Assembly (NCBI GenBank): GCA_036873755.1
Contig: JAVTVY010037000.1
Location: 103,589-167,588, forward strand
Origin: Hanleya hanleyi
Lineage: Eukaryota; Mollusca; Polyplacophora; Lepidopleurida; Hanleyidae
Direction: 5' to 3'
DNA: 64,000 bases
A program made the position numbers and the translations under genes. Shown here piece after piece: positions 24,306 to 35,893 of the stretch (position 1 is the stretch's first letter; every line of letters begins with the position of its first letter). The notes beneath the pieces were generated by a model. The model saw only the letters and a list, made by a program, of their open reading frames with translations. It had not been told where the DNA came from and made no database searches.

Positions 24306-26153
24306 TTATCATTTGCGTACACTTCACCATCCATAAGATGGCTTGCGAATCGTGAGTCTCCATTATTGCGGAGCGATATCCGGTATATTACGGGATTCTG
24401 TTCGGCCTTCATCCGGCAGAGAACAGACTCGAGAAATCTGATAAATTACAGGTTTTCAAACCACTTGGGAAACAGATATAGGCTAGGCTTACAAAATATA
24501 TAGGTATAAATAACTTTCGTATCACCCAAGAGGTGTGGTAGATCTGTAATTTTCAACAAGTAGGGCATCACATGATTCGAAAATGGCGAGTTACGTTGGG
24601 GTTACGTCGGTAGACTTTAGCTGATTGGCTGACGAAGTCACGTGGTATTGATTTCTGGAAATTCCCTCTCGGACTTGCCGAAAGTAGGCTGTAAATGGAT
24701 ACACACGATCCCAGGGTCAGTCTTACCACGTATAGATGACCGAGATGGTTACAGGTTGATATTATTATTAGAGTATTTATTGGCACAAATCACATGTGGA
24801 CCTACTACAGAAGCAAACATGACCTATAAGCACATGTATGTACTGTCAGACAGCTCCCGGCTATTATCATATTAGCTCAGTAACACAGTATACAGGATCA
24901 CCTTTCCAACAACTGTCAGTCTCTCATTCAAGAGAAATCCACTGCATATAGATAAGCAGACGTTGACCCCTAATATCCTGGATTAGTAGTTAAGATGAAG
25001 TGTGAATATAGAGAATGTATGTAGGAGAGCACATTCTCCAATCTCTTTGTGTTTGTCAAATTTGTCAGAGCTGTTAATCACTCTCTAGATTTTTTTATTG
25101 CGAGAGTGAAAACTGTATTTTGCGAGAGTAATTCACTCTTTGTCAGTACTACTATCCAATACATTTTCCAGGAGAGTGATCAGTAACTCTCCTGGGGGGA
25201 AATTAGGTGAGTGATAGAGAGGGAGAGTGATTGAGAGAGGTTCTCACACCTGTACATAGGGTATATAAGAAGGTATCAGTGGCTCACTTTTAGAGGTAGT
25301 AACAGTAGATGTCAAAGATTAGGGGCTTATCCCTGTACTGCATCCACCCCTGAACTTTTGTTGGAATTGTCAGAAACAATATTGTCACTGAATCCGCGAG
25401 AAACATTTCAGCTTTGTATGATGTTTAAAGTTTTCAAAATTGGAGAGGGTTGAAAACAGTGGAGATTTTGTGTGAAACTATCCCTAAAATCACTAAAATA
25501 TCTCGTGCACAGTATCCCCAGGTGGGTTCAAGAACGGCTCCAGATATTTGATTATCTTGGAAGAATTTAGCATTTTTCCCCGTGATCCGACCCTCTTCCA
25601 ACCTGAGCAAAATGTGGCAGTTGGTACACCTTCACCATTTCGTGACATCTCCATTTGCGCATGCCCAGTTAACCTGGATTTGTAATGGTGACCTGAAGTA
25701 TGATACACCACTGATGCTCAGACCATTACGAGTTATCAGGGCATCATATCAGTCACCAAGCACCCCTCCCCCAACAGTGTCACCCCCAACATTGTCACCC
25801 CCAACATTGTCACCTACAGGAACAGGGCACTACAGTCAACCCTCCCACATCAACCACATTTGTCTCAGACACACACATGCAGGGCACCAGCATCTACATA
25901 AGCTTACTCTCTCTACCACAAAATAAACAGGAAGTGATAGTTCTGTCACTTGATAAGTCAACCCGGCCAAACAGGAAGTAGCAATCAGAGAATCTGATTG
26001 GATGATAGATATTGTGGTAAGTATGCATTAGTAATTGTAGCGATGTTGAACCTTTCACTAATTAGTTATAGGGACCAATTTCACAATGAAATTATGCTGG
26101 CTTGAGCCCTACTTAGGCTCAAGACATTTTACAAATTTAGACACAATGCTTAC
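24306..26153. other. Intron sequence; GAGAGTGAT repeat and a 15-bp minisatellite
   Basis: No exon found. At 25070-25245 are several inverted GAGAGTGAT/ATCACTCTC words, including CCAGGAGAGTGATCAGTAAC + TCTCCTGG. At about 25772-25816 a 15-bp unit CCCCCAACATTGTCA repeats about three times. Confidence 0.5.
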
Positions 26154-26406
26154 CCTCGTCATTGGCGTCCTCCGCATCGGCACTGTCTGCTCCTACGGAG
26201 CTTCGTCTGGAGCTGGGCTGTGACCCGGCCCGTGACCCCGCCCGTGAACTTGACTGTGACAGACAGACCTCTGCATGCTGGGCCATCATCTCTATCTGTG
26301 CTGCTATCGGCAGACCGCGTAACATCTCGTTATCTGGTGGCTTGACCAGGCTCATCGCCAGTGGGGAAATACGAGACGCTTTCTCCACCTCCTCTGGTGT
26401 GATTGG
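26154..26406 (-). CDS. SVIL: Supervillin-like gene, exon 8 (PITPEEV module)
   Basis: A 253-bp exon, acceptor TGTTTTCCAG|CC, donor GACGAGG|GTAAGC. It starts on a codon boundary and ends with one base. The peptide opens PITPEEVEKASRISPLAM, which completes the TQPIT motif begun in exon 7. It continues with NEMLRGLPIAAQIEMMAQHA, a likely amphipathic helix, and then a Ser/Arg-rich low-complexity stretch (SQSSSRAGSRAGSQPSSRR) and an acidic end (ADAEDANDE). The leftover G joins GT at 11720 to make Gly, so the first GILK motif of the next exon spans the splice junction. The following intron is about 14.4 kb and full of repeats. Confidence 0.9.
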
Positions 26407-26658
26407 CTGGAAAACAAATGAAATAAATTGAGGTACATCTGCATGATACAGAGCATATACATGTATATGCCATTTGACATCATGTACTAGTTACAAGTTA
26501 GAGCAAGGTGTCCACAGTAACACATATGTCCCACCTTGCATGCACATGTAGAATCAAGTTCAAGAGAAATCCACAGTATTTTACATGTATCTCGATCTTG
26601 GACTTATTGACCCCTAATTAATAGGCTTCATTGGAGTTACATGAGTAAAGCGTTGGTG

Positions 26659-26790
26659 AATTAAGGTTTAGTGTTACACTCAAGGTTATTTCACTCATAC
26701 AGTGACAGTCAGTTTGGCTGGAGGAAGCCGGAATGCCCAGAGAACCACCCCTGTCGGCAAGCTAAGTAACTGACAAACTTTCACACATGC
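26659..26790 (+). mobile_element. SINE-like repeat (family A), copy 3
   Basis: Blocks AATTAAGGTTTAGTGTTACA, CTCAAGGTTATTTCACTCAT, ACAGTGACAGTCAGTTTGGC, TGGAGGAAGCCGGAATGCCC and CACACATGC are in family order. Lies in the intron upstream of exon 8. Confidence 0.7.
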
Positions 26791-27172
26791 ACAATGTGCA
26801 ATACTCTTTTCTCTAGTGAAACAGCACTGACTGCTTCTTCAAATGGCAAATTAATATAGGGACATGGATGAAAAGATAGATTAATGTGCCTCAAGTTTCG
26901 GAGAATTGGTTAAGATGCGATCAAAAGTTACTGAGCAACTGGTGTTTTCTGTTGCTTGGTCGAACAAAGAGAAGTTCAAATATTTATATATTTCTAAAAT
27001 GTATTTCCTTATGCCAATAAATTCAGAGCATTGGAGAAAGTTTTCATGAGAAAAGGTCAAAATATAGAAAATATAGGAGGTTTTGGCCCACATATAGCAA
27101 AATATAGTAAAGTCTAAATAATATGGGAATTATAGAGAGGGGGATATCCCTAACTTGTTTTATTATTGCAAT

Positions 27173-27241
27173 GGCTACCGGCTTTGAACCAGACCTCTCA
27201 CTTGAAGAGTCGAGTGCCCCACCAACTGAGCTCAAGTTCCC
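27173..27241 (-). tRNA. tRNA-like sequence (SINE head or tRNA pseudogene)
   Basis: On the minus strand GAGCTCAGTTGGTGGGGC fits a D-arm/A box and GGTCTGGTTCAAAGCC fits a T-arm/B box at normal spacing. The putative anticodon loop CTCTTCA would read CTT (Lys-like). The acceptor stem does not pair (GGGAACT against GGTAGCC), and position 37 is a pyrimidine, so this is not a functional tRNA. It is most likely the tRNA-derived head of a SINE. Confidence 0.45.
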
Positions 27242-27351
27242 ATAATGACTAGTACATGCACTGGTGAACTCACTTCCTATCATACATTGCAGCACAGACA
27301 TGGCTTCCAATACTGAAGAAAAGCAATATGTATCACTGAATATGATCTTAC

Positions 27352-27484
27352 CTGAGTGTTGAATCTGGACGCCTGTTTACGATTCCGTCGGCGGATGACG
27401 GGGGCGTCAGAGCGGGTGGGAGGCTGTGGTGGTTTTTCAGCAGGTTTCTCAGAGAAGAGTTTCAGCTTGTCTGCCAGACTCAAT
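27352..27484 (-). CDS. SVIL: Supervillin-like gene, exon 7 (LSLADKLKLF helix)
   Basis: A 133-bp exon, acceptor TTCACAG|A, donor ACTCAG|GTAAGA. It begins with the last base of a split Arg codon and ends on a codon boundary. The peptide starts LSLADKLKLFSEKPAEK, continues through a Pro-rich linker (KPPQPPTRSD) and a basic cluster (IRRRNRKQ), and ends SRFNTQ. It matches the vertebrate supervillin segment I recall as 'LSLAEKLALFNKL ... QTQPVT'. The motif is completed across the next junction as FNTQ|PITPEEV. The upstream intron is about 7.7 kb and holds a CpG-rich promoter-like island (33110-33660). Confidence 0.92.
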
Positions 27485-28356
27485 CTGTGAAGTAATACAT
27501 ACGGACGGTTGTACAAATCTAGTTCATATGACCGACTCAAATCAATATGAAAACAGAAGCTCTGTACTACTAAACCCAGGAGAGCAGATTTTCATGAATA
27601 TAAAGTATATATTTTCATCATCACGTTCTGTGGAAAACAAACACTGATATGATTTGGAAAGTTAACGTAGCCTATGGAAAATCGGAATATTTGGCAATAA
27701 AACCGCTTGAGTCTGGTGAGACAGGAATTCCAGTCCTAAGGGATTAAGAGCATTAACTCACATTGTTTGTACAAAGACATGATATGAGAAATTCTTCCCA
27801 CTTCGTGTGTGTTAGCAAAGCAAGTCTAAACTGGGTTAAAAGATAGCAAGGGGACTAAAATTCATATTCTATAACACTTGTGTCAATAACATCGAGCTAA
27901 CCATGCAATTATTACACGTTTTAGCACGATTATGTGAAATGTAGGTGTTCATTAGAAGATTCCATTTCACAAGCCGGGTGAGGAAAGGGATGTCCGCTTT
28001 CATATAAGTAACAATCGAATAAAACAAACTTGTAAATTACAAGATGAAATTTCCTTCAAGTTTAACATTTGTTTCCATCAGGAAATTGATTAACAAAATG
28101 ACACGAATAGGCATATATACATGTAAATTCCCAACAGCTGACTCAGCTGACAAAATCACTCCAAATTTGAGAGACCACATAAACTCGTCCACTGAAATTG
28201 GCACATTGCCAAACGAGATGTGGGAGCATCGTCTCAACATCAGTGGATGAGTTTTTTTCAGAAAGGGGGAGAAAGGTTGTCAAAGTTTAAAATATGTTTT
28301 CAACCTTTCATTGTAATCTTTCTTGATAACTAATTTTGAGTAGGGCAATAGAATAG
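27485..28356. other. Intron sequence, nothing recognised
   Basis: No splice-consistent frame or repeat family was recognised upstream of exon 7. Confidence 0.4.
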
Positions 28357-28590
28357 AAATAATGTTTTCATAGGTGTGCTAAATAGTTATTTTACGCACA
28401 GTTAGTGTAGAAAAGTTTATAAATTTTAGAGCGCGGGCTTCGCCCTTGCCCTAAAATATAAACTTTCCTACACTAACTATGCGTAAAATAACCGTTGAAC
28501 ACGCCTAAGCCCTTGCCCTAAAATATAAACTTTCCCACATTAACCATGCATAAAATAACCATTTAGCACGCCTATGAAAACATTATTTCT
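28357..28590. mobile_element. Palindromic MITE with one arm partly duplicated
   Basis: Left arm AAATAATGTTTTCATAGGTG ... right arm CACGCCTATGAAAACATTAT. Within it, AGTTAGTGTAGAAAAGTTTA pairs with TAAACTTTCCTACACTAACT. A second copy of the right arm (CCCTTGCCCTAAAATATAAA + CTTTCCCACATTAACC) follows, so the right side is present twice. Confidence 0.7.
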
Positions 28591-28601
28591 TGAACAAAAT
28601 T

Positions 28602-28778
28602 CAGGGAAACCTGTGTAAACCGACCATGCCTGGGACCAGATTATAGTGTAGGTATTGACAGAGTTCTGGTTTATCAAGGTTCAAAATAATTTAAATTTTC
28701 AGTATTGGGACCATGGATAATGTCGGTATTCCGAGGTTGGGCAGTTTACCCAGGTGTTGGTATCCACATGTTTCACTG
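28602..28778. mobile_element. CAGTGAAACC MITE remnant (Tc1/mariner-like), copy 1
   Basis: Left CAGGGAAACCTGTGTAAACC, right CACATGTTTCACTG. The interior CCATGCCTGGGACCAGA and GGATAATGTCGGTATT resemble the copy at 36289-36840. Confidence 0.5.
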
Positions 28779-29507
28779 CACCTTTCTTTTTACACCCACA
28801 ATTTTATTGGGAGCAGGTGATGTTACGCTTGGTCTTCGTTTTTTTCCAAGGGTTGAAAAATAGGTCCTTTGAGTTTTCCTAATTCGAACCCTGCTCTGTA
28901 TATCATCCGAAGCTTTATCCTTTGTCAGTGTGGTAAATGTGAAATAAATCTTCCCATTCAACCAACAGCGAGACTTTGCATGTGTTCTCATATTACAAAA
29001 TAGAATTAAAGAGTTAAAATTTATGATCCATACATCCGCTTATCATACAGACATAAAATTTGGTGAGTGGCTATGCAATGATTGTGCTTCTTTATAGTGT
29101 TACATAGGTGGTCTATACATGTGACTATATGTATAGAAATGTTCAAAAGAGATCAAAGAAACCTGTTTGTTGTATCCATATTAATGTCTACTATTGAAAA
29201 TGTTAGTTCACAACTGAGAAATTATTCACCCAAGACTGGCCACCATCATGTTAGGCAGGTAACAAAAGCTCTGGGGACAAGTACGTCACAAAAACACACC
29301 AACAAACTGACAAACAGACGGCTTACTGTATGTACATCATGACGAGATGACAGTGGTATCATTTGGTCTATGGTTGTTGGAATTTTAACCAATTTGCACC
29401 AACATTGTGTACATATATGTTCGTGGGAATTTTAGACGATTTTTGAGGGTCAACATAAAACAATCCACCTTTTGCACATTATTGAAAGGACAAAGAACAG
29501 CCCATCT
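28779..29507. other. Intron sequence, nothing recognised
   Basis: No exon or repeat family recognised. Confidence 0.4.
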
Positions 29508-29798
29508 GTGCAGTGACAAGTGACTTCAGCTGGTGAGCTCCTGTTTTGTATAATTTCACCTGGGCCTATCTTTTATCCCAGGAGAATATTTTTCACTGGT
29601 GATAGCTGACATAATTTTATTCATATGCACTATATTTTCCCAGTGTTCAAAGAAAGTGTCATTGTGCTTTAAATGGCAAATATTACATGAAAATATGTCA
29701 GCTATCTACTATTCAAAATATTCTCCTAGGTTAAAAGATGGGGCAAAGCCAAGTATATGAACCAGTAGCTAATTAGCTGAAGTCACAGATCACTGCAC
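29508..29798. mobile_element. TIR MITE, 291 bp
   Basis: Left end GTGCAGTGACAAGTGACTTC + AGCTGGTGAGCTCCTG; the right end in reverse complement reads GTGCAGTGATCTGTGACTTC + AGCTAATTAGCTACTGG. Inner segments CCCAGGAGAATATTTT and AAATATTCTCCTAGG are also inverted. No coding frame. Confidence 0.75.
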
Positions 29799-29914
29799 AG
29801 ACATGCTCTTCTTAATTCTCACAATAACGTGCAAAAGGCAAAGTAGACTCTTTATCAAGTTTGTAGACTTGATAGATAGCAGAATATCAAAATACAATAT
29901 TCCTACGAAGTTGG

Positions 29915-30245
29915 CTCTCATTTGCAAATTGTCCGGTACTGAGTGAGCGAGTGATTGAGTCCATCCGAATCCTTTCCACAGCAAAATAAGGAGAACCGTT
30001 GAAATTAGAACCTTGATTTTTGGCATGAACGTGCATTAGGGGACTGTTACCAGCAAGTTCTGAGCTGACCTACTTATGTGACCGATAAACCTCGAAATTT
30101 TGAGAGGATTTCAGGTTATTTCTAGATAGAGGGTCATCTGTCGACCGTCTCCTGTGGAGGGCCCCCAAGTCATCTCTTGACCGTCTCCCGTCAAGGTACA
30201 CACTTAAATCATATCAAACCCTACTGTGACGTTAGTCACACTGCT
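29915..30245 (+). mobile_element. Third copy of the 6709-7385 repeat family
   Basis: Shares CATTTGCAAATTGTCCGGTA, AAAATAAGGAGAACCGTTGA, TTAGAACCTTGATTTTTGGC and GTGCATTAGGGGACTGTTAC with the 21595 copy, then diverges. It ends GTGACGTTAGTCACACTGC. Confidence 0.6.
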
Positions 30246-33109
30246 CATGTGGTATTAGGTCTCCAATAATTCAGTTACATAACACTCTCTCAAAGCTATT
30301 CTGCCTATATTAAGCTGTATTTGTTGAAAATTGTTCATCATTGGCTTCTCTACATGTAATATGTTGCAAAAAAAATAGAAATCTTCAGTTAAAGTTTTTA
30401 TTTAATTTAATTACATTTATAGGTGGTTTAAATGTGATCAATCATCAGAGATTTTCAAATGAAGTTACTTAATTTCCAAATGATCCAGAAAAGCACACAA
30501 TGTACCATTTCCACATTACCATTGAACATTGTATTGCCCTGGTGGCGGCGTCAGGTGCACAGCATTTGAGCCACCACGTGAGGTCCGGTTTGTTCTCTTA
30601 ATTTTTCCCCTATATTTATAATAAGGAGCGGGTTTTTCAACTATTTAAACTGGTGTAAATATGATAATATGATTGAATAATCATACTATTCCAAGAATTT
30701 TGGCAACTTCAGGTCAAAAATATATGAGTCATCATCGATTAAAAATATATTCTGGGTTGAAGATATAGAGAAGCACCCCGATTGACGAACCAGAGCTCAT
30801 GCGTTCTGTCCTTTGTAGGTGAACCGCCCACTGCCATCAAGGACAGACAGCATTGCCCAGAGATTAACTTGAACTGTAATGCAAATCTGCCACTGAACTG
30901 TTTCCAACCAGTCAAATAAAGACTAATAATTGCCAATGGATACTAGGTGGCGCTAATGTCAGGGTCGGGCAAATAACGCTGATAACCATCTTTTGTCATC
31001 AAAACATTTAGATGTCATGACTCATAATGGCAACATCACGTACGGCATAACAATGCTACAATGATGAAACAATTTCATTATGAATATCAAAATGTCCGAC
31101 ATCAACAGAGGCGACATCTTGTAGGCATGGATAAATACTCTAACTTTGACCATTTGAAAACTCACCTATTACATCAGACTAAAACGTTACCCAACTGCGC
31201 CCATGTCCTACCTGGAAAGCATATACCACTTCAAAATTCTCTGAGCAAATCCTGACTTGGCACACACTATCTAACTGACAGCATTATTGATTCCCTCTCA
31301 TACATATTCACCTGTATTTATAAATCATTATAGGAGATCATAAACACCTAAATACTTCCTGGTGGCCCATGAATTCAACACAGCATTCAAACAAATTTGA
31401 TACTATATAATTCTGTAACCGATCCGCACACAAATACATGTACAGTTTACACAAGAGTTTTACGAACGGTAATTCCCCTAATAATTTAATCACATGAAGC
31501 GAAATTTCCGACCAAAAAATCAGGCGATGATCAAATGTTTTAGAACAAGATGACAAAATGATCCAAAATAATTGATTATTCCTTTGTTATTTCAATGATT
31601 TTAGAGGGTGATTGAATTTTGTCCAAAAACAAATTCATTCACCTTCAATTCCGCGGACAAAGTTCAATCAAACCTTGCCTTGGCAAAATTAAAAGTTGAG
31701 AGGTGGTCTGTATGTATTACAACTTGCCTTCAACAGTCAGCAAGTTTTTGTTTCCAGTCCCATCACTGCAAGAAGGTACTAGTGGAAGTCGAACGTTACC
31801 TGAAGTTTCACAAAGCCTTGCACTGGGTTGGAACAGTCCCGAGCAATTTCCTCGTCCCAGGGTGGAAGTACAATATTTAACACTGAGTGGAACTACATGT
31901 ACTCCAAGCAGAGCTGAACATTCAGCATGCATCTACCAGCGAGAAGCTACCAAAACTAGAGTCTAAGATGCTGAATATTTGAGTAACAGGATGTAAGGAG
32001 TGAGGTAGAGAAATCTAACAATAAGTGTGATTGTGGTAGGATAGATATCCCAGTCATTGAGAGAAACACTAGACAGGGTAGTGGGAGACCTTTACCCCCC
32101 AGACAACTGGCTTACACTGATAACCATGCCAGGCTTTAATATTTTCATGAAAAATCCAGCTATAAATGCAATGTACATGTGTACACCAGAGAGTGTCTGT
32201 CAGCAAACACTAACCCTGAGAAATACTGTGAACTTGAGAGGCTGAATAAAATTACCCTGTTGCTTCACAAACAGTATTAAAAAAAAAAAACAAGAAAAAA
32301 CAAATGGTGAGTAGGAAGGGTTTTTTCCCTCTTTCTTTCATACAGGTCAAATATATCCTCAAATTATCTTTGTCATATGTCACCCATGGTGTATTTCAAA
32401 TACTGCATGTGGTGTATTTGATATTCTGATTGAACTTTGTCCATGGAATTGAAGGTGAATGAGTTTGCAGGCCTCTTGTTTTGTGAGACAACAGGCGAGT
32501 GACAATCACTCGCCTTATTTATTCTCAGGAGTGTGGTTAGCACACCTAAAATCACACCCCTTAAATGAGTCTAGGCGAGTGATGGGTTATCTCCCTTGAT
32601 AACAGACGAACAGTGACCAATAATGATGTGAAATTTGACAGTGAGTGGTTCTCCTGCAATTTTTCTTTTCAAAAAATGAGGTGGGTGTTTTTTAAATTTA
32701 TTATTATTAATTTTTTTATTTGGCACACATGTTCTTTCAAACTTAGAGCACCAGTGGAAAGTTGATGTCAACATTGATATGTCAAAGACAACTATTCCCC
32801 TAATTTCTGCAATTAGAACTCATTATATCAAAGAATTTAGATCCAACTAACACCCTTTTTAAAGAATGAAAATTTATGGGGAGTTAACCAGTATCCCAAC
32901 TATATTTACTTATATTTATCAGAAGTCTCCCCTTGTAAATTGCTGATTCCAATAAATTAGAATCAGCCACCAGAGTCCCATTGGAATGATCAATTAACTG
33001 AAATGTCTGCATAGAAAAACTTCCACTTGTGAATAGAAGCCAAAGAAAAGAAGCCGACAATATTATTTACCAACTGGAAGAAAAAAAATCAGATAGTCCG
33101 ATTCCGTTT
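30246..33109. other. Intron sequence with one MITE copy
   Basis: A CTAATAATTCAATC-family copy lies at 31480-31640 (CCTAATAATTTAATCACATG ... TTTTAGAGGGTGATTGAATT). At 32490-32515 is a short inverted motif, AGGCGAGTGACAATCACTCG + CCTT. Otherwise no gene or recognised repeat. Confidence 0.45.
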
Positions 33110-33660
33110 CATAACAGGTCCGACTTTTGCATGCACCGGACTACCGCGCAACAGGTGGCGCGCAACCGGAAGTAAATTTGGCGCGGGAAATGTTGATAGA
33201 GAAAACCAACAACAAGGTCCAACAACAATGGCTACAGATCGGCTTGAAATAAATTTTCAATGGATTATTTCTTGGATTGTCCGCTCCTTCAGATAGATCT
33301 AGACTTCTAAAAGGTATTTACGAAAATTGATCGCATTTTATCGTTTTTGCTATATAAAATCCTACTTGCCGCATGCGAGAGGTAGGCCTAGATTGTTTTT
33401 GCAAGACAAGTTGTCGCCGGAAAAATTCACTTGCCGGCGGCACGTAGGCAGGCGTTATTTCGACCGCTGACCATTTAACCGGACGTAAACACATGCGTTG
33501 CTGTCGGAAGGCAGTTTAATGGCACACGTAAGTTGGTAATGAATTTAGCTGCTTTTACTGTTTTTTAACGACCGCGAAATGCCAGGTGCGCTATAGTCGC
33601 GCACCTAGTTCCAAGTTCAGGAGCGCGAAGGTGCGAGAGAGCGATCGCGCGCCTTAAAAC
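33110..33660 (+). promoter_or_regulatory. CpG-rich island with ETS and E2F sites: candidate intronic promoter
   Basis: This ~550-bp stretch is clearly richer in CpG than the AT-rich intron around it (for example GTGGCGCGCAACCGG, GCCGGCGGCACG and AGCGATCGCGCGCC). It holds a consensus ETS site ACCGGAAGT at 33165-33173 and, 3 bases on, an E2F-type site TTTGGCGCGGGAAA at 33177-33190. No TATA box is evident. This pairing is typical of TATA-less CpG-island promoters of cell-cycle or housekeeping genes. It sits in the supervillin intron between exons 7 and 6. It could drive a plus-strand nested transcript, or a shorter minus-strand supervillin isoform starting before exon 7. Which direction it fires cannot be told from sequence. 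Confidence 0.55.
33228..33296 (+). CDS. Short 22-codon frame downstream of the CpG-island promoter
   Basis: An ATG in an excellent Kozak context (ACAACAATGG) lies 38 bases after the E2F-type site. It opens a 22-residue frame beginning MATDRLEINFQW and ending at TAG. A possible donor (AAAAG|GTATTT) follows about 15 bases after the stop. It may be an upstream frame in a 5' leader exon, a microprotein or chance. I recognise no homologue. Confidence 0.2.
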   Translation: MATDRLEINFQWIISWIVRSFR

Positions 33661-35233
33661 GAGAGGCCTGGTTTGATTCAATGGTGGCCCATGTTAAATT
33701 CAATCACCCTCAACCCCACGGGTGCCCCAGTTAGTCACCTCTCATGACGAGCTGTCTGAGGTGGTGAGGCCCATAAATAACTGAGCACAATAACACCCCA
33801 TGCCCCGCACGGCTACTCTGACCTTGACCTTTGACCGTAAATCCAATTAACCCTCTTGGTATCACATGCAAAACACACATATAAAGATTTATCAATATGA
33901 TGAAGCATGGTGGAAGGATGGAGCAGATATAACAGCTACATCCAAGCATATATCACAAAACAAAAATCTGTCACCTTGACTAATGTTGGAGTGCATGTAG
34001 CATAAAAAAAATAAGGTTGCATTTTATGTTATATAACATCCATTAGTAGATATCTGTACAAGGGAGCTCGCAATTCTGTGATCTCCCTTAATATTCAGGG
34101 GAAGTAACTCTCAGTTGGAGGGCAGCAAATTATGTCAGCTTGCACAGCTAATTTTTCCAGTGGTACAGCGAAGTTTCTTTGTGGGACAGGAATAGGTACA
34201 GGTTGGTGAGATTATACAAAAATGCATTGGCAAAACAGCATACAACATTTTTTTAATTAGAGGACCATGCCTGCTTCACATGAGCTAGTAAATACAGGAG
34301 AGCAACCACTGGCCCAAATCTTCCCTCAGGCGAGCAAGAACGCTGCTGAAAAGTAATTTCATGAATTAATGTGATTGAGTAATAAAAAAGCTTTCCTTGA
34401 AATAATTTTGCTCTCAAAGACCTCACCTGTTATGCCCGGGACAAACCAACAAATCTATGCATCTATAGGTCGTAGCACTGGAACAGGTCGAAGCACTGAA
34501 GCCCCACAAATTAACCCATTCCAAGTCTATGAATTCTAGGCAGCGAAGCAGATTAAATTGCATCCTCATACCAGACAATTAGGTTCAACCCAAGAATAAT
34601 CTAAGCAAAACAGACACCTTCACTCCTCTACATGACAACTCATTCACTATCAGCCAATGAGATCAAGAGTTATAGTAAAGGACAAATTTGATTGGTGGAC
34701 AGAAACAGCACATTCAGCCATGATTGGTTTATTCAAACTGAGGATTTAGTGAGATGTCTATATGCTGAAATTTTTTTGTACATAGGAGAAGCGAGTTTGC
34801 AAATTTTGGTTCACACAGGAGAAATTATGTGAAATTTTGGTTCACATAGGAGAAGCGAGTTTGGGGGCATGTGAAGCAGTCCATGCACAAGGTCAAAGTT
34901 CATAGAAAAGTGAAAGTGAAAGTTTATAGATCAGAGAAGAAGAAATGAGTGGTTAGTCAGAGAGCGACGATGATTATTGATGTTACACGGGAATGGTTCA
35001 CACAGACCAAGAATGACTGTTCCAAGGGCGGGTTAGACAGACACAGCATTCTGTGTAAGCTACGGGGAGAAGTTAGACTGAGCATGGAATACCTGTAGTC
35101 AGAGGGAGGTAGTTTGACAGGACCAACTTCAAAAAGCAGTGCAAGCAGACGGACACACAGACGTTACACTGGACAGGCCTATGCTAGGGAGGGGAGTGAC
35201 GATGCTCTACGGAGTGTTAGAGTTGAAACTGAC
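33661..35233. other. Intron sequence downstream of exon 6
   Basis: A partial family B SINE-like copy lies at 33711-33815 (ACCCCACGGGTGCCCCAGTT, GAGCTGTCTGAGG). At 34775-34865 GTTCACATAGGAGAAGCGAG-type words recur as direct repeats. No exon found. Confidence 0.45.
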
Positions 35234-35893
35234 CTTGACAAGTCATCCTCCGAGTCAGATGAATTATCTCCCTTCGTTCTCCTACTTGTGACACCATCGT
35301 CACGGGAACTCTCCTGCTCCATGCTCTCTGCCATTCCACTGGCCGTCTTAACTTCATCTTCCGTGACCGGCTGTGTCAGTGACCTTTCTCGCTTCTTCTT
35401 TTCAATCATTCGCTTGGCCCCGATGGAACGCGGCTTGGGTTTCTCCGGCAACTTGGCCTCTTCCGCGAGTTGTTTGAAAATGGACGCTCGGGCGGACACA
35501 CTGAGTCGTGATGGATCGTCCTCAGCCAACTCCATTTCTAGGCTCCGTAAACTATCTGATTGGACGGAATCCCTGGACATGTGACTCTCGCCATCAGATC
35601 CCGAGAGGATACCAGAGTCTGTTTTCGAGGTGGCAGCACTTAGTGTCTGAGCTTTGTGCCGAAGTGGGTCGAGCAGAGCATTGCCTTCTGGTATACATCC
35701 TAATTCGGCTGCTGTAATGGGAGCAGTTTTGAAACGGCCAGATCGCCTCGCTTTTTTCTCTCTCCTATAAGGCTGAGGAAACTCCGTTTTCTTGTTGTAG
35801 ATGACCTTTTTATCCTGCTCTTTAATATGGTCAAATATATTAATAGTGGCCTGTCTACGAACCACTGCACGAAATGAGCTCACCGACTCCAGA
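35234..35893 (-). CDS. SVIL: Supervillin-like gene, exon 6 (two PVT modules, best family match)
   Basis: A 660-bp exon, acceptor TTTGTTACAG|T, donor TCAAG|GTCAGT, phase 2 at both ends. It starts SLESVSSFRAVVRRQATIN and contains two modules. The first is RSGRFKTAPITAAEL. The second is LSVSARASIFKQLAEEAKL, then a basic stretch, then RSLTQPVTEDEV. This second module is nearly collinear with the vertebrate supervillin segment that I recall as 'LSVAAKRLLF...RSLTQPITTEEV', and is the main reason for naming the gene. Between them lies a Ser-rich segment with SGILSGSDGESHMSRDS. The tail is acidic (GDNSSDSEDD). If the donor is not used the frame continues for 16 codons to a stop near 35179 (ending RASSLPSLA), which would give a truncated protein. 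Confidence 0.92.

Noticed and set aside
23916..24503. 195-codon plus-strand frame
   Set aside because: Runs through a SINE-like family B copy, no domain or compositional sign of a protein.
25582..25926. 114-codon plus-strand frame rich in Pro/Thr/Ser
   Set aside because: The Pro-rich part is a 15-bp minisatellite; no splice or homology support.
27173..27241. Functional tRNA-Lys gene
   Set aside because: A and B box-like blocks are present but the acceptor stem does not pair and position 37 is a pyrimidine; a SINE head or pseudogene is more likely.
35114..35584. 156-codon plus-strand frame over exon 6
   Set aside because: Antisense shadow of the minus-strand supervillin exon, which has splice sites and family motifs.
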